Assembly: GCA_902765395.1 (NCBI GenBank)
Contig: CACWZP010000014.1
Coordinates: 1-64,000, forward strand
DNA: 64,000 nt
From: an uncultured Eubacteriales bacterium
GTDB lineage: Bacteria; Bacillota; Clostridia; Christensenellales; Aristaeellaceae
Direction of reading: 5' to 3'
Part shown: piece after piece, positions 33,553 through 42,875 of the stretch
How the letters are laid out: the number at the start of each line of letters is the position of its first letter
Numbering within the stretch: position 1 is the stretch's first letter
Position numbers and translations under genes: made by a program
Notes under the pieces: model-generated
Database searches by the model: none
What the model was told of the DNA's origin: nothing
What the model saw: the letters and a program-made list of their open reading frames with translations, nothing else

Positions 33553-35934
33553 ATGAAGAAGAAAGTGCTCGCGGGGATCGGAATAGCGCTGCTGGTGGCG
33601 CTGGCGGCGTTCATCTGGCGGCTGGATTTACCCCACTGGCAGAAGCTGGATCTGTCGAAGATTACGGACATGCCCGGCACCACCACGGTATTTGCCGCAA
33701 ACGGCGAGGCCGTCGGCGCGCTGCACGGCGGCGAGAACCGGGTCTGGGTGCCGCTTTCAGAGATTCCAACGGATGTGCAAAACGCCTTCATCGCGGCGGA
33801 AGACCTGCGCTTCTATCGGCACAACGGCGTGGATCTGTATCGGCTGTTCGGCGCGCTTTGGCAGGACATCCGCACCTTCAGCTATGCCCAGGGCGCTTCC
33901 ACCATCACCCAGCAGCTGATCAAGCTGACCCACCTGACCCAGACCAAGACACTGTCCCGCAAGGCCCAGGAGATCGCGCTGGCGCTGCAGCTGGAGCGGA
34001 AGCTGGAGAAGGAGCGAATATTGGAGGCCTATCTGAACGCGGTGTACTTCGGCCACGGAGCTTACGGCGTGGAGGCCGCTGCCAACGCCTATTTCGACAA
34101 GCCCGCCTCCGAGCTGACCCTGGCGGAGGGCGCGCTGCTGGCGGGGGTCATCAAGTCCCCCAGCAACTACGCGCCGCATCTGCACCCGGACAAGGCGGTG
34201 GCGAGGCGCAACACCATCCTGGACACGATGTATGAAAACGGCTTCATCACGGAGAGCCAGCGCGCGCAGGCGCGGGGCGAGGCTTTGAACCTCGCAATGA
34301 GAGATGACGATACCCACTTTGCCTGGTACATGGACGCGGTGCTCGCGGAGGCGTCGGAGGCGCTGGGGCTCACCGCCGACGAGGTGATCTCCGGCGGATA
34401 TCGCGTGTATACGGGCCTGGATGCCGCCATGCAGGGCGTGGTGGAGTCGCTGTTTGCGGACGCCGGTAACTTCCCCGCCGGCGCAGACGACGGCACGCCG
34501 GTGCAGGCCGCGCTGGTGGCGCTGGACACCGGAAGCGGCGAGATCAGCGCCGTGGTCGGCGGCAGGAGCTACGACGTTCGCCGGGGACTGAACCGGGCCA
34601 CCCAGATGCTGCGGCAGCCGGGCTCCGCATTCAAGCCGGTGTCCACCTATGCCGCCGCCGTGGATGCCTTCGGCTATGTGCCCTCCTCCATCGTGGACGA
34701 CACGCCCCGCACGTTCACCGGCGGATATGCCCCCGGAAACGCCGGCGGGGCCAGCTACGGCAGGGTGACGCTGCGGCAGGCGCTGTCACGGTCGCTGAAC
34801 ATCGCCACGGTGTCCCTGGCGGAGGAGATCGGAACGCCCGCTCTGCGCAACTATGCCCAGCGCTTCGGCCTGCCCTTGCCCCCGGAGGACGCGAACCTGT
34901 CCCTGGCGCTGGGCAGCCTCACCTACGGCGTCTCCCCGACCCAGCTCGGCGCGGCCTACTGCGCGCTGGCCAACGGCGGCAAGCGGGTTTCGGGCCACAC
35001 CATCCGCTCCATCGAGGACAACGAAGGCCGCCTCGTGTATGAAGCGGAAGTGAAAGGCGCTCGCGCCGTCAGCCCGGAGACAGCCTATATGCTCACGGAT
35101 ATGCTCAAGACCGCCGCCGGCAGCGGCAGCGCCAGGGCCCTCTCGGCGTGCGGGGTTCCCGTGGCCGGAAAGACCGGCACCGTGGCCGAGAATGGCGGCG
35201 GCACAAGGGACATCTGGACGGTGGCCTATACGCCGGACATCGCCGTATCGGTCTGGATGGGCTACGACAGTCCGGACGAGGCCCATCGCCTGCCCTCTGA
35301 TCAGGGCGGCAGCGGCTACCCGGCGCGGCTGTGCGCGGCGTTCCTTAAGGACGTATCATCAGAATTGGACGGCACAGACTTTGCGCGGCCCGCAGGCGTG
35401 CGCACGGCGCTTCTGGACGCGCTGGCGTTGGAAAACGACCAGCAGGCCCTGCTCAGCACGGAAAAGACCCCGGCGGAGTACACCGTCCGGGAGCTGTTCC
35501 GGGCGGGTGCACTTCCAACGGCTTTCTCCGAGAACTGGGTGTCTCCGAAACCCGTTCCGGATTTCCGACTGCTGACCGCCACCGGCGAGATGCCCGTGCT
35601 GGCCTTCACCGTCCAGGAGAGCACGGCGGAATACGCGATCCTGCGCACTGTGAACGGTGAGAGCGCGGAGCTTGCGGCGCTTTCCGGCGCGCTCGGCGAG
35701 GAGATCCGGTTCGTCGACGACACGCTGGACCTGTCCCAGCGCGCGGAATACACCCTCCTGCCCCGAAACGCGCTGCTGCACGCCCAGGGCGAGCTGTTGA
35801 GCGGCCCCGTCGCTGGCCCGGTGAATTACGCCCCCGACGGGCTTTTGAACCAAATAATGGGCGTCGGCGCGGCCGAAGCCACACCGACGCCCGCCGAGAT
35901 CGAATACGACCCGGATCAGTCGCTCTTTACCTGA
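33553..35934 (+). CDS. Class A penicillin-binding protein (PBP1A family)
   Basis: The 793-residue bifunctional peptidoglycan synthase has one N-terminal membrane helix (about 5-27), a glycosyltransferase domain (AAEDLRFYRHNGVD with catalytic Glu, QGASTITQQLIK, ERILEAYLNAVYFG) and a transpeptidase domain with the serine motif PGSAFKPV, the SLN motif in SRSLNIA and KTGT. A C-terminal extension of about 150 residues has no recognised domain. The ATG at 33553 has GGGATG upstream and starts MKKKVLAG; an ATG 18 bp earlier lacks a ribosome site. Its 3' end overlaps the 3' end of clpC by 19 bp on the opposite strand. Confidence 0.93.
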   Translation: MKKKVLAGIGIALLVALAAFIWRLDLPHWQKLDLSKITDMPGTTTVFAANGEAVGALHGGENRVWVPLSEIPTDVQNAFIAAEDLRFYRHNGVDLYRLFGALWQDIRTFSYAQGASTITQQLIKLTHLTQTKTLSRKAQEIALALQLERKLEKERILEAYLNAVYFGHGAYGVEAAANAYFDKPASELTLAEGALLAGVIKSPSNYAPHLHPDKAVARRNTILDTMYENGFITESQRAQARGEALNLAMRDDDTHFAWYMDAVLAEASEALGLTADEVISGGYRVYTGLDAAMQGVVESLFADAGNFPAGADDGTPVQAALVALDTGSGEISAVVGGRSYDVRRGLNRATQMLRQPGSAFKPVSTYAAAVDAFGYVPSSIVDDTPRTFTGGYAPGNAGGASYGRVTLRQALSRSLNIATVSLAEEIGTPALRNYAQRFGLPLPPEDANLSLALGSLTYGVSPTQLGAAYCALANGGKRVSGHTIRSIEDNEGRLVYEAEVKGARAVSPETAYMLTDMLKTAAGSGSARALSACGVPVAGKTGTVAENGGGTRDIWTVAYTPDIAVSVWMGYDSPDEAHRLPSDQGGSGYPARLCAAFLKDVSSELDGTDFARPAGVRTALLDALALENDQQALLSTEKTPAEYTVRELFRAGALPTAFSENWVSPKPVPDFRLLTATGEMPVLAFTVQESTAEYAILRTVNGESAELAALSGALGEEIRFVDDTLDLSQRAEYTLLPRNALLHAQGELLSGPVAGPVNYAPDGLLNQIMGVGAAEATPTPAEIEYDPDQSLFT

Positions 35935-38384
35935 CCGGCCAGCGCCAGCTCCCGGTCGTCGTTCTCCACCGGCGTGAACGCCAGCTTGTCGCCCTCCCGC
36001 ACCACGCGCACATGGTCGCCCAGGCGGATCCTGCCCAGCAGGATCTCCTCGCTCAGGGCGTCCTCCACCATGCGCTGGATGGCCCTGCGCAGGGGGCGAG
36101 CGCCGTACTGGATGTCGGTGCCGGAGCTGCTGATGAGCCCCAGGGCGGAATCGTCCACGTCCAGCGAGATGCCCCGCTCGGACAGCCGGTCGCACACCTG
36201 CTTCAGCAGCAGCCGGGCGATTTCGTCGATCTCTGCCTGCTCCAGCGCATGGAACACGATGATCTCGTCCACGCGGTTCAGGAATTCGGGCCTGAAGATG
36301 TTCTTCACCTCGCCCATGATGTTTTCCTTCATGGACTCATAGGTCTTTTCGCCGTCCTCCGCGCCGCCGAAGCCCAGGCTGCGCTGCTTGCGCAGGGTAT
36401 GCGCGCCGGCGTTGCTGGTCATGACGATCACGGTGTTCTTGAAATCCACCACCCTGCCCTGGCCGTCTGTCAGCCGACCGTCCTCCAGGATCTGCAGCAG
36501 GATGTTGAACACGTCCGGGTGGGCCTTTTCCACCTCGTCCAGCAGGATCACGGAATAGGGCTTGCGGCGCACCTTTTCGGTCAGCTGGCCGCCCTCGTCG
36601 TAGCCCACGTAGCCGGGCGGGGAGCCGATCATTCGGGACACGGAGTGCTTCTCCATGTACTCGGACATGTCCACGCGGATCATGCTGTCCTCGTCGCCGA
36701 ACAGCGCCTCCGCCAGCGCCTTGCACAGCTCCGTCTTGCCCACGCCGGTGGGGCCCAGGAAGATGAAGGAGCCGATGGGTCGGTTGGGATCCTTCAGGCC
36801 CGCCCGTGCCCTGCGGATGGCCCGGGCCACGGATTTCACGGCCTCCTCCTGGCCGATGACCCGCTCGTGCAGGATCGCCTCCAGGTTGATCAGCCGGCTG
36901 GATTCGTCCTCGGTGATGCGGGACACGGGGATGCCCGTCCACGCGCCGACGATCTGGGCCACTTCTTCCTCGCCCACGATCTCCACCTTGCTGTTGCGGC
37001 TGTGCTCCCACTCGCTCCTGAGCCGGGACATCTCGTTCTGCAGTTCCTTCTTGCGGTCGCGCAGGTGGGCGGCCTTCTCGAAGTCCTCGTGGGCCACGGC
37101 TTCCTCGGTCTCCTTGTTCAGCGCGTCCAGCTTTGCCTGCTGGGCCTTCATGTCCGGCGGCGCGGTGAAGGCCTTGATGCGCACCCGGGAGGCGGCCTCG
37201 TCGATCAGGTCGATGGCCTTGTCCGGCAGGCAGCGGTCTGAGATATACCGGTCGGACAGGTACACCGCCGCGGTGATGGCCTCATCGGTGATGCGCACGC
37301 GGTGGTGCGCCTCGTAGCGGTCCCGCAGGCCCTTCAGGATATCCACGGATTCCTCGCGGGTGGGCTCACCCACGTTCACCGGCTGGAAGCGGCGCTCCAG
37401 CGCGGCGTCCTTCTCGATGTGCTTGTGGTACTCGTTCAGCGTGGTGGCGCCGATGCACTGCATCTCGCCCCGCGCCAGGGCGGGTTTCAGGATGTTGGCG
37501 GCGTCGATGGCCCCCTCCGAGGCCCCGGCCCCGCAGATGGTGTGCAGCTCGTCGATGAAGAGTATGACGTTGCCCGCCTTCTTGATCTCGCCCATGGCGT
37601 TCTTCAGGCGCTCCTCGAACTCGCCGCGATACTTCGCCCCCGCCAGCATGCTGGCCAGGTCCAGCGACACCACGCGCTTGCCCCGCAAGATCTCCGGGAT
37701 ATTGCCCTCGACGATCAGCTGGGACAGCCCCTCCACGATGGCGGACTTGCCCACGCCCGGCTCGCCGATGAGCACGGGGTTGTTCTTGCGGCGGCGGGAA
37801 AGGATCTGCACGATGCGCTCGATCTCGCCCGCGCGGCCTACTACGGGGTCCAGCTCGCCGCCCTTGGCCAGGGCCGTCAGGTCATGGGAAAACTGGTTCA
37901 GCGTGGGCGTATCGGCGCCCTGGCCGTCCTGGGGCGCGGTCTCTTCGTCCGTGCCTGTGAGGATGTGCAGCAGCTCGTCCCGGGCCTTGGACAAATCCAG
38001 CCCCATCTTGATGAGCACGTGGGCGGCCACGCCCTCCCGCTCGCGCATCAGCGCCAGCAGGATGTGCTCGGTGGACACATAGTTCTGCTTCAGTTCCCGG
38101 GCTTCGCGGGTGCTCTGCTCCAGCACCTTCTTGGTGCGGGGCGTCAGCGTCATCTGCTTGCCCTGGGCGTTTTCATCGCCCATGCCGAGGATCTGGATGA
38201 TCTCGTTGCGCGCGGATTCCAGCGTGATGCCCTTCAAAACGGGCACAGCCCCGCCGGGCTCGGTCAGCACGCCCAGCAGCAGATGCTCCGTGCCCACATA
38301 AGTCCGGCCCAGCCTTGCGGCCTCCTGTTGAGCGGCCAGCAGCGCCCGCTGCCCCCGCTCGGTGAATTTCGCCATATATGCCAT
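35916..38384 (-). CDS. clpC: ATP-dependent Clp protease ATPase subunit ClpC
   Basis: The 822-residue Hsp100 protein has a double Clp-N repeat domain (residues 5-150), AAA-1 with GEPGVGKS, a short coiled M domain with a UVR-like motif (about 420-460), and AAA-2 with GPTGVGKT. ClpC unfolds proteins for ClpP and recognises phospho-arginine tags made by McsB. It is the last gene of the ctsR-mcsA-mcsB-clpC operon. Confidence 0.97.
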   Translation of the reverse strand: MAYMAKFTERGQRALLAAQQEAARLGRTYVGTEHLLLGVLTEPGGAVPVLKGITLESARNEIIQILGMGDENAQGKQMTLTPRTKKVLEQSTREARELKQNYVSTEHILLALMREREGVAAHVLIKMGLDLSKARDELLHILTGTDEETAPQDGQGADTPTLNQFSHDLTALAKGGELDPVVGRAGEIERIVQILSRRRKNNPVLIGEPGVGKSAIVEGLSQLIVEGNIPEILRGKRVVSLDLASMLAGAKYRGEFEERLKNAMGEIKKAGNVILFIDELHTICGAGASEGAIDAANILKPALARGEMQCIGATTLNEYHKHIEKDAALERRFQPVNVGEPTREESVDILKGLRDRYEAHHRVRITDEAITAAVYLSDRYISDRCLPDKAIDLIDEAASRVRIKAFTAPPDMKAQQAKLDALNKETEEAVAHEDFEKAAHLRDRKKELQNEMSRLRSEWEHSRNSKVEIVGEEEVAQIVGAWTGIPVSRITEDESSRLINLEAILHERVIGQEEAVKSVARAIRRARAGLKDPNRPIGSFIFLGPTGVGKTELCKALAEALFGDEDSMIRVDMSEYMEKHSVSRMIGSPPGYVGYDEGGQLTEKVRRKPYSVILLDEVEKAHPDVFNILLQILEDGRLTDGQGRVVDFKNTVIVMTSNAGAHTLRKQRSLGFGGAEDGEKTYESMKENIMGEVKNIFRPEFLNRVDEIIVFHALEQAEIDEIARLLLKQVCDRLSERGISLDVDDSALGLISSSGTDIQYGARPLRRAIQRMVEDALSEEILLGRIRLGDHVRVVREGDKLAFTPVENDDRELALAGQVKSD

Positions 38385-38399
38385 GGATTACCTCCGGTT

Positions 38400-38426
38400 C
38401 AGGGATTAGGGATCAGGGATTAGGGA
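38400..38426. repeat. Telomere-like tandem repeat in the mcsB-clpC gap
   Basis: CAGGGATTAGGGA occurs twice in tandem (38400-38412 and 38414-38426), giving a GGGATTAGGG-type G-rich run. It lies between the mcsB stop and the clpC ribosome site. Confidence 0.6.
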
Positions 38427-38439
38427 GCAGAAACAGCGG

Positions 38440-39465
38440 TTATTCCGCCACCAGTTCCTGCAATTCTTCCCTCAATATCTTCGCCCGCAGGATCTCGGAC
38501 TCCCTCGGGCTGATCAGCTTGCCCGCGCGCACCCCCAGGGAGCCGGGCTGCACGTCCATCATCAGCGTGTCCAGCCCCGGCAGCGGTGCGTGCAGATAGC
38601 CCATGCTGGCGGCGTAGCGGATGTCGGAATAGCGGCGCATGAACTCGTTGGCGCTCATCAGCCGCGCATACATCAATTCTCCCCAGGAGCGCATCAGCCT
38701 ATCCTGCAGCTGGAGCATGTCCTTCTTTTCTGTGCTCTCGCGCATGTTGCGCTCGTGCTCCACGATCTGGCCGGTGGCGGCGGAGAGTGCGCGGATCACG
38801 TCCTCCTCGCTGCGGCCGAGGGTGGCCTGGTTGGAGAGCTGGTAGAGATTCCCCTGGGCCTCGGTGCCCTCGCCGTAGAGCCCGCGGATGGTCAGGCCCA
38901 GCTTGGCGATGGTCTGCATCACCGCGCCCATCTGGCCGCCGCCGGCGATGGCCGGCAGGTGCAGGATCACGCTGGCGCGCATGCCGGTGCCTGTGTTGGC
39001 CGGGCAGGCCGTCAAAAAGCCCCATTGATGGTCGAAGGCGAAGGGATAGCGCTTCTCCAGCGCCTCGTCCAGCCGCAGGGCCATCTCCGCCGACCGCTCC
39101 AGCTGGAGCCCGGGCAGCAGGCCCTGGAAGCGCACGTGATCCTCCTCGTTCAGCATCACCGATACCGTGCCTGCCGACGACACCATGGCCGCCGAACGGT
39201 TCACGAATTTCAGCAGGTCATAGCTGATCAGGTGGTGCTCCACCAGGCGCGAGCGGGCGTCCTCCTCCATCTCGCTCATGCGCAGCAGCGTGAACGCCGC
39301 GCCGTTCTCCGTCTTGAACACCGCGTCGGCGGTGCGCTCGATCACCTCTTCGGCGTATTCCGGCGTCAGCTTCGGGGAGAAGGGCAGATCCTCATAGTTG
39401 CGGGAGAGCCGGACGCGGCTGGAGATGACCACGTCCTGATCCGGCGCGAGCACATACTCATACAT
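38440..39465 (-). CDS. mcsB: Protein arginine kinase McsB
   Basis: The 341-residue phosphagen-kinase-fold enzyme phosphorylates arginines on damaged proteins and on CtsR, marking them for ClpCP. Family motifs are visible: VVISSRVRLSRN (about 14-25), FLTACPANTGTGMRAS with the reactive Cys, and GNLYQLSNQATLG. The ATG lies inside the last codons of mcsA (8-bp overlap), which indicates coupled synthesis with its activator McsA. Confidence 0.96.
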   Translation of the reverse strand: MYEYVLAPDQDVVISSRVRLSRNYEDLPFSPKLTPEYAEEVIERTADAVFKTENGAAFTLLRMSEMEEDARSRLVEHHLISYDLLKFVNRSAAMVSSAGTVSVMLNEEDHVRFQGLLPGLQLERSAEMALRLDEALEKRYPFAFDHQWGFLTACPANTGTGMRASVILHLPAIAGGGQMGAVMQTIAKLGLTIRGLYGEGTEAQGNLYQLSNQATLGRSEEDVIRALSAATGQIVEHERNMRESTEKKDMLQLQDRLMRSWGELMYARLMSANEFMRRYSDIRYAASMGYLHAPLPGLDTLMMDVQPGSLGVRAGKLISPRESEILRAKILREELQELVAE

Positions 39466-40045
39466 CGTCCTCACTCCCCTCTTCACCTTCAAGCCGCTCC
39501 GGCGGGCGCACCCGGATGTCCTGCTCCCGGCGCTCCAGCTGGGCGTTCAGCGCGCGGATGGTATCGCGCAGCTTGGCGGCCTGCTCGTATTCCTCGTCTG
39601 CGATGGCCTTTTGCAGCTTCTGCTTCAGACGGTCGATGTTCATGCGGATGGACGTGCCGCTGTGCACGCCTCCGGGCACGCGCCCAGCGTGCTGGGTGTT
39701 GCCGTGCACCCGCTGCAGAAGCGCCGTCATGGGCGTCTTGAAGGCCTGGTAGCAGGCCGCGCAGCCCAGCATGCCGCACTTCTGGAATTCGCCGTAGGTC
39801 ATGCCGCACTGCTCGCAGACCAGGTCGTCGTATTCCGTGTCCCGGCGCTCCTGTTCCTGGCCGCCGGGCTTGTTCTCCAGTATGCTGTTGAGTATGCCGG
39901 CCAGGTTGGAAAAGTCCAGACCCGGCAGCTGCTTCTGGTGCCTCGCCATGCAGGCCGGGCACAGGTTCCGCTCCACGCGATCGCCGTTGATGATCGTCAT
40001 CAGGTGGAACTTCGCGGGCCGGATGCCGCAATCCTCACACATCAT
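39458..40045 (-). CDS. mcsA: McsA, zinc-finger activator of McsB
   Basis: The 195-residue protein has an N-terminal zinc finger (CEDCGIRPAKFHL and CPACM), a second zinc site (CEQCGMTYGEF, CGMLGCAACY) and a C-terminal UVR motif (DEEYEQAAKLRDTIRAL). It activates McsB. GGAGGAGGG precedes the ATG (MMCEDC). It overlaps the ctsR end by 11 bp. Confidence 0.94.
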   Translation of the reverse strand: MMCEDCGIRPAKFHLMTIINGDRVERNLCPACMARHQKQLPGLDFSNLAGILNSILENKPGGQEQERRDTEYDDLVCEQCGMTYGEFQKCGMLGCAACYQAFKTPMTALLQRVHGNTQHAGRVPGGVHSGTSIRMNIDRLKQKLQKAIADEEYEQAAKLRDTIRALNAQLERREQDIRVRPPERLEGEEGSEDDV

Positions 40046-40517
40046 GGCGCTTGCCCTCCTCCAGATTCTTGAATACTTGCACCAGCATGTTCCTGAACAC
40101 CGCCGCCCGCAGCACATCCTTGGCGCTGATGGGCAGGGCCAGGGCGTTCCGGGACACGGCGGCGCGCATCAGCGCGGCCTCGCTGTCCGTCACCATATCC
40201 CGCTCCCGCAGGTTGGAGATGATGGCGACGGCGGTCTCCTCGTCCACGGAGTTGCCCACCCGGTTCAGAAGTATGTTCAAAAGGTTGGGCTCGCCCCTGG
40301 TCTGCATGCGCACGATGCGCACATAGCCGCCGCCCCCGCGCCGCGATTCGATGATATAGCCGTGGTCCACGGAAAAGCGGGTGGCCAGCACGTAGTTGAT
40401 CTGCGACGGCGCGCAGCCGAAATGCTGGGCCAGTTCGTTGCGCCGAAGCTCAACATGGGCGTCCTCGGTCATCAGATCCTTTATGAAATGCTCGATGCTA
40501 TCGCTCAACTGAGCCAT
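40035..40517 (-). CDS. ctsR: Class III stress gene repressor CtsR
   Basis: The 160-residue repressor has a winged helix-turn-helix with the temperature-sensing glycine loop RRGGGGYVRI (about residues 57-66) and the family start MAQLSDSIEHFIKDLM. It represses its own operon until heat or McsB activity inactivates it. The ATG at 40517 has AAGGTGAT upstream and is preferred to a GTG 9 bp earlier. The operator and promoter are clear just upstream. Confidence 0.96.
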   Translation of the reverse strand: MAQLSDSIEHFIKDLMTEDAHVELRRNELAQHFGCAPSQINYVLATRFSVDHGYIIESRRGGGGYVRIVRMQTRGEPNLLNILLNRVGNSVDEETAVAIISNLRERDMVTDSEAALMRAAVSRNALALPISAKDVLRAAVFRNMLVQVFKNLEEGKRHDV

Positions 40518-40531
40518 ATTTATCACCTTCT

Positions 40532-40548
40532 ATTGACCATCTTTGACT
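40532..40548 (-). promoter_or_regulatory. CtsR operator
   Basis: Read leftward, AGTCAAA-GAT-GGTCAAT matches the tandem heptad consensus RGTCAAA-NAN-RGTCAAA with one mismatch. It lies directly after the -10 box, where repression would be effective. Confidence 0.9.
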
Positions 40549-40577
40549 ATTATAGCGCATGGAAGTCGAAAATGCAA
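40549..40577 (-). promoter_or_regulatory. Sigma-A promoter of the ctsR operon
   Basis: TTGCAT (40572-40577), 17 bp, TATAAT (40549-40554), read leftward and abutting the CtsR operator. Confidence 0.85.
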
Positions 40578-40594
40578 GAGGGAATTTTTAAATG

Positions 40595-40623
40595 AAAAAG
40601 GCAGCGTGTCGCGCTGTCTTTTT
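40595..40623. terminator. Terminator after mtnN, symmetric
   Basis: AAAAAGGCAGCG pairs with CGCTGTCTTTTT around a TGTCG loop. It ends the ispDF-mtnN transcript on the minus strand. Confidence 0.85.
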
Positions 40624-40635
40624 GCGTTGCAGGCG

Positions 40636-41325
40636 TTATCCCCTGTCCTTCAGATACCGCATCAGCACCCGGGCGGAGTTGTCCGCCGCCACCGGCAGGA
40701 ACTGGTAGAACTCCACCTGGTGCTCGCCGTCAGTGCTGTCGGAGATGGCCCGGATCACGGCGCACTTCACGCCGTTGTTGAAGCAAACATGGGCGATGGC
40801 CCCGGCCTCCATCTCGCAGGCCTCGGCGCCGAACATCTTTACCAGCCGGGTCTTGGTGTCGGCGTCGGAGATAAACTGGTCGCCGGAGGCCAGCTTCGCG
40901 GGCACGGCGTGCACGCCCTCCGCCTCGCAGGCGCGGAGAATGGCGGAAGCGACGTCCGGGTCGCAGGGAAAGGGCTCGCCGTTCGTCTCGTTGAAGAAAG
41001 CGGGCGGGTCGCCCACGGCGGTGGTGTCGAAGTCATGCTCCACCACGCCGGTGCCCACGGCGATATCGCCGATGTCCAGCCGCTTGGACAGGCTCCCGGC
41101 CACGCCGGAGTTGACGATCAGCTCCGGGGCGTATTTTAGTATCATCGTCTGGGCGCATATGGCGGCGTTCACCTTGCCCACGCCGGCCATGCCGATCACA
41201 ACGTCCTGGCCCACGAGTTTGCCACTGACAAACGCCAGCCGACCGATCTGTTTCGTCACGGGGTTTTCGATATTGGCTTTCAGCTTTTCTGCCTCGATGT
41301 CCAAAGCACAGATAATTCCGATCAT
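40636..41325 (-). CDS. mtnN: 5'-methylthioadenosine/S-adenosylhomocysteine nucleosidase
   Basis: The 229-residue enzyme hydrolyses MTA, SAH and 5'-deoxyadenosine. The family start MIGIICALDIEAEKL, the GMAGVGKVNAA motif, the NSGVAGSL loop, the substrate-binding ACEMEAGAIAH and the catalytic Asp in RAISDSTD are all present. It follows ispDF by 15 bp and likely shares its transcript. Removal of 5'-deoxyadenosine fits a genome with several radical SAM enzymes. Confidence 0.96.
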   Translation of the reverse strand: MIGIICALDIEAEKLKANIENPVTKQIGRLAFVSGKLVGQDVVIGMAGVGKVNAAICAQTMILKYAPELIVNSGVAGSLSKRLDIGDIAVGTGVVEHDFDTTAVGDPPAFFNETNGEPFPCDPDVASAILRACEAEGVHAVPAKLASGDQFISDADTKTRLVKMFGAEACEMEAGAIAHVCFNNGVKCAVIRAISDSTDGEHQVEFYQFLPVAADNSARVLMRYLKDRG

Positions 41326-41340
41326 AACATGCTCCTGTAT

Positions 41341-42498
41341 CTATTTGTACAACAGTGCCACGGCCTGGGCCGAGATGCCCAGCCCCTCCCCCTCGAAGCC
41401 CAGCCTCTCGGTGGTGGTGGCCTTCACGTTCACCCGGGACGGGTGGATGCCCAGCCCCGCGGCGACGCTTGCCTTCATTTGATCCATGTATCCCGCCAGC
41501 TTGGGCCGCTGCGCCACGATGGTCACGTCCGCATTGCCCACGCTGTAGCCCGCGGCGCGCACCTTCTCCATGACCACTGCCAGCAGCTTCATGGAGTCCG
41601 CGCCCTTGTAGGCCGGGTCGGTGTCTGGGAAGTGGCGGCCGATGTCGCCCTCGCCCAGCGCCCCCAGCAGCGCGTCCATCAGCGCGTGCACGGCCACGTC
41701 CGCGTCGGAATGGCCGTCCAGGCCCTTTTCATAGGGCACGTCCACGCCGCAGAGGATCAGCCTGCGTCCCTCCACCAGCCTGTGGACGTCGTAGCCCTGG
41801 CCGATGCGCACCTCCGGCGGCTTCGGCCCGTTCAGCGCCTCAAAATCCGCTTTCGTGGTCAATTTGCGGTTCGCCTCCGCTCCCGGCGCGCCCACGAGGC
41901 GCACGCCTTTATAGTAATGCTCGAACAGCATGGCGTCGTCGGTGACGGGCAGGTCCTCCGCCTGCGCCCGCTCGTGGGCCGCCAGGATCCTGCGGTAGTC
42001 GAAGGACTGGGGCGTCTGTACCGCCCGCAGGCTGTCCCGCTCAAGCGAGGTCACCGCACCATCCGGGCCAACCTGCTTGATGGTGTCCACCACGGGCGTT
42101 GAGATCACGCCGCTGCCGTATGCTTTTGCGGACTCAAGCGTGGCGACGATCACGTCCGACGTTACGAAGGGCCGTGCGGCGTCGTGAATGGCGACGATTT
42201 CGCAGTCCTCCGGCAGGGCCCTCAGCCCGCTGTACACCGAATCCCGCCGGGTCGCGCCGCCGCGGGCGATGGCCTTCACCAGCGGGAAGGGGCCCTCGCG
42301 CCGCTCAAGGTCTGTCCAGGCGGCCATGTCGCTTTCTGAGAGCGCCAGCGCCGCGCCGTCAAAGCGCCCGCAGGCCTGGAAGGCGTCCAGGCATCGGGAG
42401 AGCACCGACCGGCCGTCCAAGGGCCAGAAGGCCTTGTTCATGCCAAGGCCCGCCCGCTCGCCCCGGCCGGCGGCCACGATCACCGCCCAGGTGCTCAT
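41341..42498 (-). CDS. ispDF: Bifunctional IspD-IspF (MEP pathway)
   Basis: The 385-residue fusion carries two isoprenoid enzymes. Residues 1-225 are the cytidylyltransferase IspD (VAAGRGERAG, IHDAARPFV, TPQSF). Residues 230-385 are the cyclodiphosphate synthase IspF (IGQGYDVHRL with Asp/His zinc ligands, LDGHSDADVAVHA, FPDTDP, and the closing ATTTERLGFEGEGLGISAQAVALL). The middle enzyme IspE is not nearby. It overlaps rqcP by 4 bp. Confidence 0.96.
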   Translation of the reverse strand: MSTWAVIVAAGRGERAGLGMNKAFWPLDGRSVLSRCLDAFQACGRFDGAALALSESDMAAWTDLERREGPFPLVKAIARGGATRRDSVYSGLRALPEDCEIVAIHDAARPFVTSDVIVATLESAKAYGSGVISTPVVDTIKQVGPDGAVTSLERDSLRAVQTPQSFDYRRILAAHERAQAEDLPVTDDAMLFEHYYKGVRLVGAPGAEANRKLTTKADFEALNGPKPPEVRIGQGYDVHRLVEGRRLILCGVDVPYEKGLDGHSDADVAVHALMDALLGALGEGDIGRHFPDTDPAYKGADSMKLLAVVMEKVRAAGYSVGNADVTIVAQRPKLAGYMDQMKASVAAGLGIHPSRVNVKATTTERLGFEGEGLGISAQAVALLYK

Positions 42499-42794
42499 AC
42501 CTTCGCGCGGTACATGTCCGCAGCATCCTGCTTTGCCGCGTGCTCGGCGATGGACAGGATCTCATATTCGCTGTATTTCTCGCCGAAGCGAATACCCAGC
42601 ACGTCGCCCACCTTCACGTCCGTGCCTGGCTTGGCCTCCTTGCCGTTCACGGTGACGTGGCCGGTGGAGCAGGCGTCGTTGGCGACGCTGCGGCGCTTGA
42701 TGATGCGGGAAATCTTCAGGAACTTGTCCAGGCGAATGGCATCCGGAGCGTCGCGCTCCACGGGCTTCTTCGCCTCCATGGCCTTCCTGCTCAT
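42495..42794 (-). CDS. rqcP: S4-domain RNA-binding protein RqcP (YabO/Hsp15-like)
   Basis: The 99-residue protein has an S4 domain (RLDKFLKISRIIKRRSVANDAC, then HVTVNGKEAKPGTDVKVGD). RqcP acts with RqcH in adding alanine tails to stalled chains on the 50S subunit. Its place after spoVT-mazG-hup matches the Firmicutes order. An N-terminal extension of about 20 charged residues is longer than in Bacillus. Confidence 0.9.
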   Translation of the reverse strand: MSRKAMEAKKPVERDAPDAIRLDKFLKISRIIKRRSVANDACSTGHVTVNGKEAKPGTDVKVGDVLGIRFGEKYSEYEILSIAEHAAKQDAADMYRAKV

Positions 42795-42875
42795 AGTTCG
42801 TTGCCTCCAAACGGTTTATAAATCACAACAAGGCGCCCCTGAACGGAAGCGCCCTGTCGCTGATCGTGGTTCTGA

